Assembly (NCBI RefSeq): GCF_036237275.1
Contig: NZ_CP108352.1
Coordinates: 558,001-622,000 of the forward strand
Length of the DNA stretch: 64,000 bases
From: Streptomyces sp. NBC_01353
GTDB taxonomy: Bacteria > Actinomycetota > Actinomycetes > Streptomycetales > Streptomycetaceae
Direction: 5' to 3'
In this document: positions 13,875-22,870 of the stretch, piece by piece
Numbering within the stretch: the stretch's first letter is position 1
How the letters are laid out: every line of letters starts with the position of its first letter
The notes under the pieces: model-generated
Told to the model about the DNA's origin: nothing
The model's input: the letters and a program-made list of their open reading frames with translations, nothing else
Database searches by the model: none
Made by a program: the position numbers and the translations under genes

Positions 13875-16532
13875 TCATTCCAGGGCTGCGGCGTCCGGCG
13901 CGGCAGGATCGGGGTCCAGGGGCTGTTCGGCCCAGATCACCTTGCCCTCCGCCGTGTAGCGGGTGCCCCAGCGCCGGGTGAACTGGGAGATCAGGAAGAG
14001 GCCGCGGCCGCCCTCGTCGGTGGTGCGCGCGTGGCGCAGATGGGGGGAGGTGCTGCTGGCGTCGAAGACCTCACAGATCAGGGTGCGCTCGAGGATGAGG
14101 CGCAGCCGAATCGGCCCCGAGGCATGCCGGATGGCGTTGGTGACCAGTTCACTGACGACGAGTTCGGTGGTGAAGGCGAGCTCCTCCAGCCCCCATGAGG
14201 CCAGTTGGCGTGCGGCCATCACCCGGGCGCGGGCCACGACCGCCGGGTCGGCGGGCAACTCCCACACGGCGACCTGTCCGGCCGCCAGGCTGCGGGTCCT
14301 GACCAGCAGGAGGGCCGCGTCGTCGGTGTAGGGCCGGCTGGGGGCCAGTTCGTCGACGACGCTGCGGCAGAGTTCGTCGAGCGGCAGGTCCCGCGATCGC
14401 AGGACACGGGAGAGTCCTTCCTTGCCCGCGCCGGGCGCGGCGATCAGGCCCTTGGTGTAGAAGGCCAGCACGGTGCCCTCTTCCAGGGGCAGTTCGACGG
14501 ATTCGAACGGCAGGCCTCCGATGCCCAGGGCCGGGCCGGGCGGCAGTTCGGGAAAGTCGACGGTTCCGTCGGGGGCGACGACGGCGGGCGCGAGGTGGCC
14601 GGCGCTCGCGAGGTCGCAGCGCAGGCTGACCGGGTCGTAGACCGCGTACAGGCAACTGGAGCCGACGGCCCCGGGGTTGGTGGTGCCGCCGATGCCGGGC
14701 TCCCTACCCTCCCGTGTCGCCTGCAGGACCAGGTCGTCCAGGTGGGCGAGGAGTTCCTCCGTCGACAGGTCGAGGTCCGCCAAGGTCCGCACGGCCGTAC
14801 GGAGCTGGCCCATGGTCGCGGCGGCCTCGATGCCGTGTCCGAGCACCTCGCCGACGACGAGGGCGACGCGGGCTCCCGAGAGGGGGATGACGTCGAACCA
14901 GTCGCCGCCGAGGCCGGAGAGTTCGTCGGCCGGACGGTAGAAGGAGGCCGCGTCGACGGCTTCCTGCTGCGGCACGCCGTGCGGAAGGAGGCTGCGCTGG
15001 AGGACGAGCGCGGCGGCGCGCTCACGGGCGTATCGGCGGGCGTTGTCCAGGCAGACGGCGGCGCGGGCGACGAGCTCCTCCGCGAGCCGCAGGTCGTCCT
15101 CGTCGAACGCCTCGTCCCGCCGCGAGCGGAAGAACGTGGCCACGCCGAGGGTGACGCCCCGGGCGAGGATCGGCACGACCATGGCCGTGTGCGCCAGGGG
15201 GTCGGTGGACGGCCGTGGGGCGGTGTCGGCGGATGGTGGCTGTACTGGCTCCGCCGACGTGGACGGTACGGGCTCGGCGGATGGGGGCTCCGCAGGCTTG
15301 GCGGGTGCTGAGCGTACGGGTGCGCCGGAAGTGGGCTCCGCAGGCGCGGCCGTCGTGTCCTGCCCGGGGCCCGCGGTCGTGACCGGTCCCGTACTGTCGC
15401 GGAGTTCCGGCCCCTTGGCCGGGAGTGCCGACTCCCTGGCGGCGGCGTCCAGTCGGGCGGCGCGCCAGGACCGGCCGTGGGCCAGGCAGCCGATTTGAGG
15501 GGACGACGGCAGGTAGGCGGCCTCCTCCCCCGGCTCTGCCACCGCCTCGGACGCGCCCGCGCGCGCCATCTGGACGCCCGCGCGCACCAGTTGTACGGCG
15601 GCCGCGGCGGTCGGCCCCGGGGACGGCTCGGCGCCCCGGATCACGGAGTCCAGCAGGTCGACGGCGACGAGGTCGGCGAGGCCGGGCACCGCCACATCCG
15701 CGAGGTCCTGGGCGGTCCCCATGATGTCCAGGCTGCGGCCGATCCGTTCGCTCGCCAGCGCCATCAGGGCGAGCCGGAGGCGCGCGCGGTAGCGGTCGGT
15801 GATGTCGACGACCGCGTAGCAGACCCCGAGGGGGCGGCCGTCGTCGTCCTCGAGCCGGATGAACGACATGGCATGGGCGTGGTCCCGGCCGGGAACGGCC
15901 CGGGTCCGGCCCACGTGTTCGTACCCCGTGACCGGGTCGCCGGTGTCGAGGACCTGGCGCATCTTCGACTCGAGGAGCTCCGCGTTCAGGCCGGGCTGGA
16001 TCTCCGCGAGACGTCGGCCCCGGCGCTCGTCGGCGCGGCCTCCGCCGAAGTGCTCCAGCGCGGTGTTGGACCATACGCAGCGCAGTTCGGTGTCGACCAG
16101 CGCGAGCCCGACGGGGGCCTCGACGACCATCCGTTCCAGCAGGGCGGGCCCCATGGTCCACTGGCGGGAGGGTGCCGCGCGGGCGGCCACGGCCAGCCAG
16201 CGTGCCGGTGTCGCCTCCCCGGGCAGGGGCAGGAGCGTGACGTCGACCGCGATGTCACGGCCGTCACGATGACGCGCCAGGAGGACACCCGACCAGCCGC
16301 CGTCCGTCGTGCAGCTCTCCACGATGGCGGGCAGACGCGCGACCTCGTTCGGCGCGAGCAGGGACTCGACGTGCCGGCCGCGCAACTCCTCGGGCGAGTG
16401 GCCGAGGAGCCGCTCGGTGGCGTGTGGGCGACCGATGACGACCCCGCCCTCGTCGAAGAGGAGGACGACGGAGTCCGCGACGCCGAACGCCGGCGCCTGC
16501 CCGGCGGTGTCTGTGTCCTCGGGTCTCCCCAC
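13875..16532 (-). CDS. PAS-PAS-GAF-SpoIIE-HATPase signalling protein with degenerate phosphatase motifs
   Basis: An 885-residue cytosolic regulator of the Streptomyces RsbU/anti-sigma class. It has two PAS domains (about 15-115 and 130-245), a GAF domain (about 255-500), a PP2C/SpoIIE domain (about 530-745) and an anti-sigma-type HATPase domain (755-870; N-box ELVVSELVTNAIRHAS, G-box DEGGRGLFL). The phosphatase domain keeps GGDWFDV and a terminal Asp737-Asp738 pair. The usual GDV-x-GHG is GEVLGHG (Glu562) and the usual TDG is TKG (Lys694), so activity is doubtful. A Pro/Ala/Ser/Glu-rich stretch at residues ~385-447 interrupts the GAF domain. It starts with GTG and is divergent from ndh. Confidence 0.88.
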   Translation of the reverse strand: MGRPEDTDTAGQAPAFGVADSVVLLFDEGGVVIGRPHATERLLGHSPEELRGRHVESLLAPNEVARLPAIVESCTTDGGWSGVLLARHRDGRDIAVDVTLLPLPGEATPARWLAVAARAAPSRQWTMGPALLERMVVEAPVGLALVDTELRCVWSNTALEHFGGGRADERRGRRLAEIQPGLNAELLESKMRQVLDTGDPVTGYEHVGRTRAVPGRDHAHAMSFIRLEDDDGRPLGVCYAVVDITDRYRARLRLALMALASERIGRSLDIMGTAQDLADVAVPGLADLVAVDLLDSVIRGAEPSPGPTAAAAVQLVRAGVQMARAGASEAVAEPGEEAAYLPSSPQIGCLAHGRSWRAARLDAAARESALPAKGPELRDSTGPVTTAGPGQDTTAAPAEPTSGAPVRSAPAKPAEPPSAEPVPSTSAEPVQPPSADTAPRPSTDPLAHTAMVVPILARGVTLGVATFFRSRRDEAFDEDDLRLAEELVARAAVCLDNARRYARERAAALVLQRSLLPHGVPQQEAVDAASFYRPADELSGLGGDWFDVIPLSGARVALVVGEVLGHGIEAAATMGQLRTAVRTLADLDLSTEELLAHLDDLVLQATREGREPGIGGTTNPGAVGSSCLYAVYDPVSLRCDLASAGHLAPAVVAPDGTVDFPELPPGPALGIGGLPFESVELPLEEGTVLAFYTKGLIAAPGAGKEGLSRVLRSRDLPLDELCRSVVDELAPSRPYTDDAALLLVRTRSLAAGQVAVWELPADPAVVARARVMAARQLASWGLEELAFTTELVVSELVTNAIRHASGPIRLRLILERTLICEVFDASSTSPHLRHARTTDEGGRGLFLISQFTRRWGTRYTAEGKVIWAEQPLDPDPAAPDAAALE

Positions 16533-16701
16533 GGCCGTCGGCTCCGTTCTCGGCTCCCACCCTGTTTTTCCCTTTTATCACACTGCGCACTCTTCCTTCC
16601 GGGTGCTGCGCGGGCGTCACCCCTTCGGCGGACGGGCCGGGTTCCCGAGCCGCCGGAGAGGTTAGTCAGCACTCAAGGACCGACGACCGGGAGGCGGGCA
16701 C

Positions 16702-18066
16702 GTGACTCGACCGAAGATCCTCGTGGTGGGCGCCGGCTTCGCCGGGGTCGCCTGCGTGCGTCGACTCGAGCGGCGGCTGACCGCGAGGGAGGCGCAGATC
16801 TCGCTGCTCACGCCGTTCTCGTACCAGCTGTATCTGCCCCTGCTCCCCCAGGTGGCGGCCGGGGTGCTGACACCGCAGTCGGTCGCGCTGTCACTGCGGC
16901 GGAGCGAGCGGCACCGGACGCGGATCATTCCGGGCGGCGCCGTCGGTGTGGACACGGCGGCGAAGGTCTGTGTCGTCCGGACGATCACGGGTGAGCTCGT
17001 GAACGAGACGTACGACCATCTGGTGCTGACGCCCGGCAGTGTGACGCGCACCTTCGACATCCCCGGTCTGAGCGAGCACGCGCGGGGGATGAAGACGCTC
17101 GCCGAGGCGGTGTACATCCGCGACCACGTGATCGCCCAGCTCGATCTCGCCGACGCGGGCCAGGACGAGGCCGAGCGGGCGGCGCGGCTGCGGTTCGTGG
17201 TGGTGGGCGGCGGATACGCGGGGACGGAGACGGCCGCCTGTCTGCAGCGGCTCACGCACAACGCGGTCAAGCGGTACCCGCGCCTCGATCCGAAGCTGAT
17301 CAAGTGGCATCTGGTGGACCTGGCCCCCAAGCTCATGCCCGAGCTCGGCGACAGGCTCGGCGGCGCGGCGCTGGAGATCCTGCGCCGGCGCGGGATCGAG
17401 GTCTCGCTCGGTGTCTCGGTCGCCTCTGTGGACAACGACGCGGTGACGCTCACCGATGGCCGGGTGCTGCCGAGCCGGACACTGATCTGGACGGCCGGGG
17501 TGGCCGCCAGCCCGCTGATCGGCACGCTGGGCGCGGAGACGCTGCGGGGTCGCCTCGTGGTGACCCCCGACATGGTCGTGCCCGGCATGGACGGGGTGCA
17601 CGCCCTGGGCGACGCCGCGGCCGTGCCGGACCTGGCCAAGAACGAGGAGGGGGCGATCTGCCCGCCGACCGCGCAGCACGCCCATCGACAGGGCAAGCAG
17701 GTGGCCGACAACATCGTGGCGACCCTGCGGGGGGAGCCGACGTATCCGTACTTCCACCGGGATCTCGGCCTGGTGGTGGATCTGGGCGGGCGGGACGCGG
17801 TCTCGAAGCCGCTCGGCGTGGAGCTGCACGGGACGCCCGCCCAGGCGGTCGCCCGCGCATATCACTGGGCGGCGCTGCGGACCCATGTGGCCAAGGCGCG
17901 TGTGATGACGAACTGGTTGCTCAACGCCGTGGCCGGCGACGACTTCGTCCGTACGGGGTTCCTGGCGTCCCGGTCCGGAACCCTGGCCGACTTCGAGTAC
18001 ACCGACGCCTACCTCACGCCTGAACAGGTCCGGGAGCACACCTCGGCTCTGCGCGCGCAGGACTGA
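16702..18066 (+). CDS. ndh: type II NADH:quinone oxidoreductase
   Basis: A 454-residue flavoprotein that passes electrons from NADH to menaquinone at the inner face of the membrane without pumping protons. The FAD-binding motif is ILVVGAGFAGVACVRRL at the N-terminus, the NADH-binding motif FVVVGGGYAGTETA lies near residue 170, and the second FAD contact is VHALGDAAAVPD near 300. AQHAHRQGKQVADNI is the family quinone-site segment. The GTG at 16702 has GGGAGG upstream. It stands alone, divergent from the SpoIIE-type regulator. Confidence 0.92.
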   Translation: MTRPKILVVGAGFAGVACVRRLERRLTAREAQISLLTPFSYQLYLPLLPQVAAGVLTPQSVALSLRRSERHRTRIIPGGAVGVDTAAKVCVVRTITGELVNETYDHLVLTPGSVTRTFDIPGLSEHARGMKTLAEAVYIRDHVIAQLDLADAGQDEAERAARLRFVVVGGGYAGTETAACLQRLTHNAVKRYPRLDPKLIKWHLVDLAPKLMPELGDRLGGAALEILRRRGIEVSLGVSVASVDNDAVTLTDGRVLPSRTLIWTAGVAASPLIGTLGAETLRGRLVVTPDMVVPGMDGVHALGDAAAVPDLAKNEEGAICPPTAQHAHRQGKQVADNIVATLRGEPTYPYFHRDLGLVVDLGGRDAVSKPLGVELHGTPAQAVARAYHWAALRTHVAKARVMTNWLLNAVAGDDFVRTGFLASRSGTLADFEYTDAYLTPEQVREHTSALRAQD

Positions 18067-18115
18067 GGCCCCGCGCACGGTCCAGTCGGTCCAGGCCGGC
18101 CCCGGCGCCGGTGGG

Positions 18116-19204
18116 TCAGAGCCAGCCGTTGCGGCGGAAGCTGCGGTGGAGGAGGACGCAGGCGGTGGCCATCGCGGCGACGACGATCGGGTAGCCGTAG
18201 GTCCAGCGGAGTTCCGGCATGTGCTCGAAGTTCATCCCGTACACACCACAGACCATCGTGGGGACGGCGATGATCGCCGCCCATGCCGTGATCTTGCGCA
18301 TGTCCTCGTTCTGGGCGACGGTCACCTGCGCCAGATGCGCCTGGAGGATCGAGTCGAGCAGGGCGTCGAAGGACGCGATCTGTTCCGTGACCCGGGAGAG
18401 GTGGTCGGCGACGTCACGGAAGTACGGCTGTATGTCCGGGCCGACGAGCGCCAGCGGCTGCGCGGCGAGGGCCTGCAGCGGGCGGTCGAGAGGCGTCACC
18501 GCCCGCTTGAGTTCGAGCAGTTCCCGCTTCAGCTGGTAGACGCGACCGGCGTCGCCGCGGGACGACTGCTCGCTGAAGACGGCAGTCTCGACGGCGTCGA
18601 TGTCGTTCTGCACGGCGTCGGCGACGGCGAGGTAGTCGTCCACCACATGGTCCGCGATGGCGTGCAGGATAGCCGCGGGCCCCTTGGCCAGCTGTTCGGG
18701 CTCCGCCTCCAGGGCTTCCCGCAACGGACCGAGCGAGCCGTGCCTGCCGTGCCGGACCGTGATGACGAAGTCGGAGCCGGTGAAGACCATGAGCTCGCCC
18801 GTGTCGACGACCTCGCTGGTGGCGGTCAGCTCCTCGTGCTCGACGTAGCGGACCGTCTTGAAGACGGCGAAGAGCGTCTGGTCGTACCGCTCCACCTTCG
18901 GCCGCTGATGGGCGTGTACGGCGTCCTCGACGGCCAGCGGATGCAGCCCGAAGAGCTCGGCGAGTCCGGCGAACTCCTCGACGGACGGCTCGTGCAGCCC
19001 GATCCAGACGAACCCGTCGCCCGACTTGCGTACCCGTCGGACCGCCTCTTCCGCGGGGCAGGGCCCCCGCTGCCGCGCCCCGTCCTCGTACACCACACAG
19101 TTCACGACCGCGGTCCCCAACGGCGAGCGCGCCGGGTGGCTGAGGTCGACGGTGCGGCGGTAGGCGCGACGGACGGTGCGCCGGAGGTTGCGGATGATGG
19201 GCAC
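18116..19204 (-). CDS. corA: CorA-family magnesium/divalent cation transporter
   Basis: A 362-residue protein with a large cytosolic N-terminal domain, a long coiled helix and two C-terminal membrane helices. The signature is YGMNFEHMPE (the GMN selectivity loop) after the first helix. A GTG start at 19204 has GAGGAG 6 bases upstream; the longer open frame has no ribosome site. It converges with ndh, and the upstream region is divergent to the secreted serine hydrolase. No operon partner is seen. Confidence 0.93.
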   Translation of the reverse strand: MPIIRNLRRTVRRAYRRTVDLSHPARSPLGTAVVNCVVYEDGARQRGPCPAEEAVRRVRKSGDGFVWIGLHEPSVEEFAGLAELFGLHPLAVEDAVHAHQRPKVERYDQTLFAVFKTVRYVEHEELTATSEVVDTGELMVFTGSDFVITVRHGRHGSLGPLREALEAEPEQLAKGPAAILHAIADHVVDDYLAVADAVQNDIDAVETAVFSEQSSRGDAGRVYQLKRELLELKRAVTPLDRPLQALAAQPLALVGPDIQPYFRDVADHLSRVTEQIASFDALLDSILQAHLAQVTVAQNEDMRKITAWAAIIAVPTMVCGVYGMNFEHMPELRWTYGYPIVVAAMATACVLLHRSFRRNGWL

Positions 19205-19379
19205 GTGGGGCTCCTCAGGACGATCAGCGGTCAGTGTGCCATCCACTGACCGTGAGCGGGACTCCTGACAAATGTCACAGGGTTCCTGTGCACAAGATCC
19301 TCCCGAGGGTGGAGGGCGGGCCGGGCGGCCGAGACGAGGATGAATCCACCGCATTCAACGAGGGAAGCAGGATCCACCC

Positions 19380-20744
19380 ATGTCTTCGTCCCACAGGGCC
19401 CGACTTTCGTCCGTCGCCGCGGCCACCCTGATAGCACTCTCCGCCTCGGCGTTACCGGCACAGGCCGTCGCCGCCGAGCCCGGCTCCGCCACGGCCGCGT
19501 CCCCCGCCGCGGCAGCCCTCCCCGGCCACGGTCTCGACCGCGCGGCGCTGCGCGGCTCGCTCGACGCCTTCCACAAGGCGGGGATGTACGGCGCCTATTC
19601 GGCGGTCCGCGACGGTTCCGCGCAGTGGCGGGGAGCCACCGGCTTCGCCGACGTCGACACCCGTCGGCCCGCGCGGCCGGACCTCGAGCACCGGGTCGGC
19701 AGCATCACCAAGACCTTCACGGCCGTCGCCGTCCTCCAGCAGGTCGGTGCCGGACGCATCGACCTGGACGCTCCCGTCGGCCGCTACCTTCCCGACGTCG
19801 TGCCCGGCGAGCGAGGCCGGCAGGTGACCGTGCGGATGCTGCTCAACCACACCAGCGGCATCGCCGACTACGTCCTGCCCGCCTTCCCCGGCATCCTCGA
19901 GAACCCCGGCAAGACCCTCGACGAGAACCGGCTGCGACACATCGCCCCCGAGGAACTCGCCCGCCTGGGACTCGCGGCCCCGCCCGTCGTGCAGCCCGGG
20001 AAGCACTCGTACTCCAACACCAACTACATCCTGGCCGGGATGATCCTGGAGCGGGTCACCGGTCAGAAGGCCGAGGCGTACATCACCCGGAACGTCATCC
20101 GCAAGGCCGGCCTGCGCCACACCTATTTCCCGCGCACCGCGTCCATCCAGGGACCGCACGCCAGGATGTACGAGTCGTTCTTCGGTCTGATCGACCCGCC
20201 CCGCGACTACAGCGACTACGACATGTCGTGGGCCGGGACGGCCGGCGCCCTGGTCTCGACGACGGGCGACCTCAACGACTTCTACCGCGCGCTGCTGAAG
20301 GGGCGGCTGCTCGGTGCGGCCGAGCTGCGCGCGATGAAGACCACCGTCCCGGCGTACGAGACGGAGCCGGGCGAGGAGCCGAACATGCGCTACGGCCTGG
20401 GGATCTACACCCTGAAGGTGCCCAGCGGCGGCTGGTACTGGGGGCATGACGGAGGCGTCTTCGGCGCCGGAACATGGGCTCTGTCCACCGAGGACGGCCG
20501 TCGCCAGGTCGCCATCGGCTACAACCTCATGAAGTACCAGCGCTTCGACGACCAGGGCCGCCCGCTGCCGGACCCCGTCACCGGCGCGCTGTACGCCCAC
20601 GTCGACGGGGCCCTGTCCGGTGCGCCCGCGTCGGCAAGCGGTGGCGCTCCCGCGTCCGCCCGCGGTGTGGCGCCGCAGAGTGCCGAGGCGCTGCCCGGCC
20701 TGCCGATCGGCCCGGACGCGATGCACCAGGCGTCCCTCCGGTAG
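19380..20744 (+). CDS. secreted beta-lactamase-fold serine hydrolase (D-Ala-D-Ala carboxypeptidase/esterase type)
   Basis: A 454-residue exported protein. The signal peptide ends near ALPAQAVAA. The penicillin-binding triad motifs are SITK, with Ser as nucleophile, YSN in HSYSNTNYI, and HDG in WGHDGGVFG. This matches class C-like DD-peptidases such as the Streptomyces R61 enzyme, but homologues also include esterases, so the substrate is not certain. The C-terminus has an Ala/Ser/Gly-rich tail (SGAPASASGGAPASARG). It is monocistronic and ends at a strong hairpin. Confidence 0.9.
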   Translation: MSSSHRARLSSVAAATLIALSASALPAQAVAAEPGSATAASPAAAALPGHGLDRAALRGSLDAFHKAGMYGAYSAVRDGSAQWRGATGFADVDTRRPARPDLEHRVGSITKTFTAVAVLQQVGAGRIDLDAPVGRYLPDVVPGERGRQVTVRMLLNHTSGIADYVLPAFPGILENPGKTLDENRLRHIAPEELARLGLAAPPVVQPGKHSYSNTNYILAGMILERVTGQKAEAYITRNVIRKAGLRHTYFPRTASIQGPHARMYESFFGLIDPPRDYSDYDMSWAGTAGALVSTTGDLNDFYRALLKGRLLGAAELRAMKTTVPAYETEPGEEPNMRYGLGIYTLKVPSGGWYWGHDGGVFGAGTWALSTEDGRRQVAIGYNLMKYQRFDDQGRPLPDPVTGALYAHVDGALSGAPASASGGAPASARGVAPQSAEALPGLPIGPDAMHQASLR

Positions 20745-20767
20745 GCGCGCGCTCCTTCCGAGAGTTC

Positions 20768-20803
20768 CCGGTTCCCGGCCGCCCCCCGGCGGCCGGGAAC
20801 CGG
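20768..20803. terminator. strong bidirectional terminator hairpin
   Basis: CCGGTTCCCGGCCGCC at 20768-20783 is perfectly complementary to 20788-20803 across a CCCC loop: 16 uninterrupted pairs. It lies in the 61-base gap between two convergent genes. Confidence 0.85.
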
Positions 20804-20805
20804 CG

Positions 20806-21432
20806 TCAGCGGGACTGCAGGGCGTCCAGGGCCACGGCCTGCGCTATCGCCAGGCGGCGATCGAGGTGCGCGTCGCCGATCTCCAGGACGTAGCGGTCCC
20901 GCAGGCCGAACTGCTTGTTCACCGACATCACCGGACGGCCGTCGGCGGCGAAGTCGAAGTGGTACGGCCAGGCGAACGGCAGCACGTCGACGAACGGGAT
21001 CAGGTCCCAGACCCTGCGGACGACGGCCACGGTCATGTTGCGCTCCACACCGGTGGTCTCGGCACCGGCGCCCTCCTGGTTCATGTGCCAGGTGCTGCGC
21101 AGCAGGGAGGCGGCGAAGTTCTTGCGGAGCGTGCCGACGGGGCTGCCCGAGGCCGCGCGTATGTCGTAGGTCGCGCCGAGATCCACGATCTGCCGGGCCT
21201 GGAAGGTGAAGAGGACCTGCCGCTGGGACTCGTCCGTGTAGAAGGTGATCTGCTCCTTCAGGGCCATCCTCTTCTGGTGGGCGAACGCGACGACCTCCCC
21301 GTCGGCGCCGTCCGGTCCTGCCGTGTGAACCACATACCGATTGGCCATCGGCGTGAGCTTCTGGCGGATGTGGAAGCGGTGCTGCGACTGCTCGAGACCC
21401 ACGGTGCACTCCACGTTCGTCGTTGACTCCAC
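20806..21432 (-). CDS. LURP-one/scramblase-like tubby-fold protein
   Basis: A 208-residue soluble protein. The pattern FHIRQKLTPMANRYVV followed by KEQITFYTDESQRQVLFTFQ and VGTLRKNFAASLLRSTW fits the LURP-one-related (tubby-like beta-barrel) family; proteins of this fold bind lipids, but the bacterial role is unknown. The GTG at 21432 is chosen because the conserved FHIRQKL lies before the internal ATG at 21348. No strong ribosome site is visible. It converges on the serine-hydrolase gene. Confidence 0.75.
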   Translation of the reverse strand: MESTTNVECTVGLEQSQHRFHIRQKLTPMANRYVVHTAGPDGADGEVVAFAHQKRMALKEQITFYTDESQRQVLFTFQARQIVDLGATYDIRAASGSPVGTLRKNFAASLLRSTWHMNQEGAGAETTGVERNMTVAVVRRVWDLIPFVDVLPFAWPYHFDFAADGRPVMSVNKQFGLRDRYVLEIGDAHLDRRLAIAQAVALDALQSR

Positions 21433-21561
21433 GCCGATGATCGCGCCCGGTCCGAGGCCGCCGCAGTCATCGAAAGTCGTTTCCCACGACGACGAACGGA
21501 TGGCGTGATTCCGGTGGACGGGACGGGCGCGGGGCCCACGTCCCGTCCACCGGGCGGGGCG

Positions 21562-22473
21562 TCAGCCCCGGGAGGCCGCCAGGAGGGCGTCCGAGGTGAT
21601 GAGGGCGGTCGAGCCCGGGGCCGTACAGGCGTAGGCACCGGCCACCGCGCCGAGGCGGGCGCAGTCCAGAACGTCCCGGCCGGCGAGCCTGCCGTAGAGG
21701 AAGCCGCTGACGAACGCGTCACCCGCGCCGTTGGAGTCGACGACGGGCGTGGGCGGGGCGACGGCCGGGACGTGGCGCGGGGTGGGGTCGCCGTCCCGGG
21801 TGAGGACGTACGAGCCGTTGGCGCCCGCTGTGGCGACCACGGTCTGCGCGCGGCCCTCGCGCAGGATCTCCCGCATCAGGTCCGGGGTTCGCTCGCCCGG
21901 CCCCTCTGCGCTGAAGAAGACGAGGTCGGAGCGGAGGGCGAACTCCCGGTGGTGCTCGGCGAGCCCGTCCCAGTCGTGGACATCGGTGGAGACCGGTACG
22001 CCCAGGGCCTCGATGTCGTCGTAGAGGAAGCGCGTGAAGTTCATGATGGACAGGTGTGCGTGGCGCGCACGCCGCAGCCGGGGCAGGTAGAACTCCCGGG
22101 GCATCCGCAGGTCGGCGGGGTCCCTGGCGTCGTAGAACGACATCCGGCGCCCTGTCGCGTCCACGAAATTGACCGCGCGGCGCGTGCCGGCGGGCGAGAT
22201 CACCGGGGCGAACTCGACGTCCCCCTCGGCCATACGCTCACGGACGAGTGCCCCGATCCCGTCGTCGCCGATGCAGTCGAGCAGGGCGACCTTGAGGCCG
22301 AGGGCGCGGGTGCCGAGGGCCACGTTTCCCCCGGTGTGCCCGGCCCACTCCTCGATCGGACCGACCTGGACCGAGTCGGCGAGCGGGACGGGCAGGGCGT
22401 CGACCCGGATCACGGTGTCCACGCCGCTGCCACCGAACACCAAGACGTCGTACTGCGCCTGTTGTTGACTCAT
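21562..22473 (-). CDS. PfkB-family carbohydrate or nucleoside kinase
   Basis: A 303-residue cytosolic ribokinase-fold enzyme that phosphorylates a sugar or nucleoside with ATP. It has the N-terminal GGN signature (HTGGNVALGTRALG) and the C-terminal DSNGAGDAFVSGF, where Asp of GAGD is the catalytic base. Length and motif spacing are normal. The ATG at 22473 has GAGAGG upstream. It stands alone, and the substrate cannot be read from context. Confidence 0.9.
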   Translation of the reverse strand: MSQQQAQYDVLVFGGSGVDTVIRVDALPVPLADSVQVGPIEEWAGHTGGNVALGTRALGLKVALLDCIGDDGIGALVRERMAEGDVEFAPVISPAGTRRAVNFVDATGRRMSFYDARDPADLRMPREFYLPRLRRARHAHLSIMNFTRFLYDDIEALGVPVSTDVHDWDGLAEHHREFALRSDLVFFSAEGPGERTPDLMREILREGRAQTVVATAGANGSYVLTRDGDPTPRHVPAVAPPTPVVDSNGAGDAFVSGFLYGRLAGRDVLDCARLGAVAGAYACTAPGSTALITSDALLAASRG

Positions 22474-22592
22474 GGTTCCGCCTCTCAGGTCCCGCCGCGG
22501 ACCAGTATGGCCGGACCTGCGGTACGGATGATCGGAGAGGGGTGACCGAGGGGACCGCGCGGGCCGTCATCAAGGCCCCGGGGCCGCGCCGC

Positions 22593-22790
22593 TCAGTCGG
22601 CGGAGTCGCCGCCCCGGCCGAGGCTCGAGTTCCGGTTCGTGCGGCTCGAGCGGCGTACCAGTTCGCCGGCCGCCAGGGTCACGGTGGCCACCGCGCGCAC
22701 CCAGCGCGGGCCGCCGCGCGCCGCCCACACGACACAGACGCACCCTCCGACGGCGAGCACGAGGACGCCGGACAGGATGAGCAGAGCCAT
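22593..22790 (-). CDS. small membrane protein, 65 aa
   Basis: One strong hydrophobic helix at residues ~2-24 (LLILSGVLVLAVGGCVCVVW), a second moderate one near 30-44, and a basic, Ser/Asn-rich tail. The ATG at 22790 has a textbook GGGGGAGGAG ribosome site, which argues for a real gene. I recall similar short proteins in other Streptomyces but know no function. Confidence 0.65.
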   Translation of the reverse strand: MALLILSGVLVLAVGGCVCVVWAARGGPRWVRAVATVTLAAGELVRRSSRTNRNSSLGRGGDSAD

Positions 22791-22870
22791 GCTCCTCCCC
22801 CTTCCTTACTGTTGTGGTCCTCGTCATCCTCTCACCGGCGAACCGGCCGCCGGAGAGCCCCTCAGCACCT

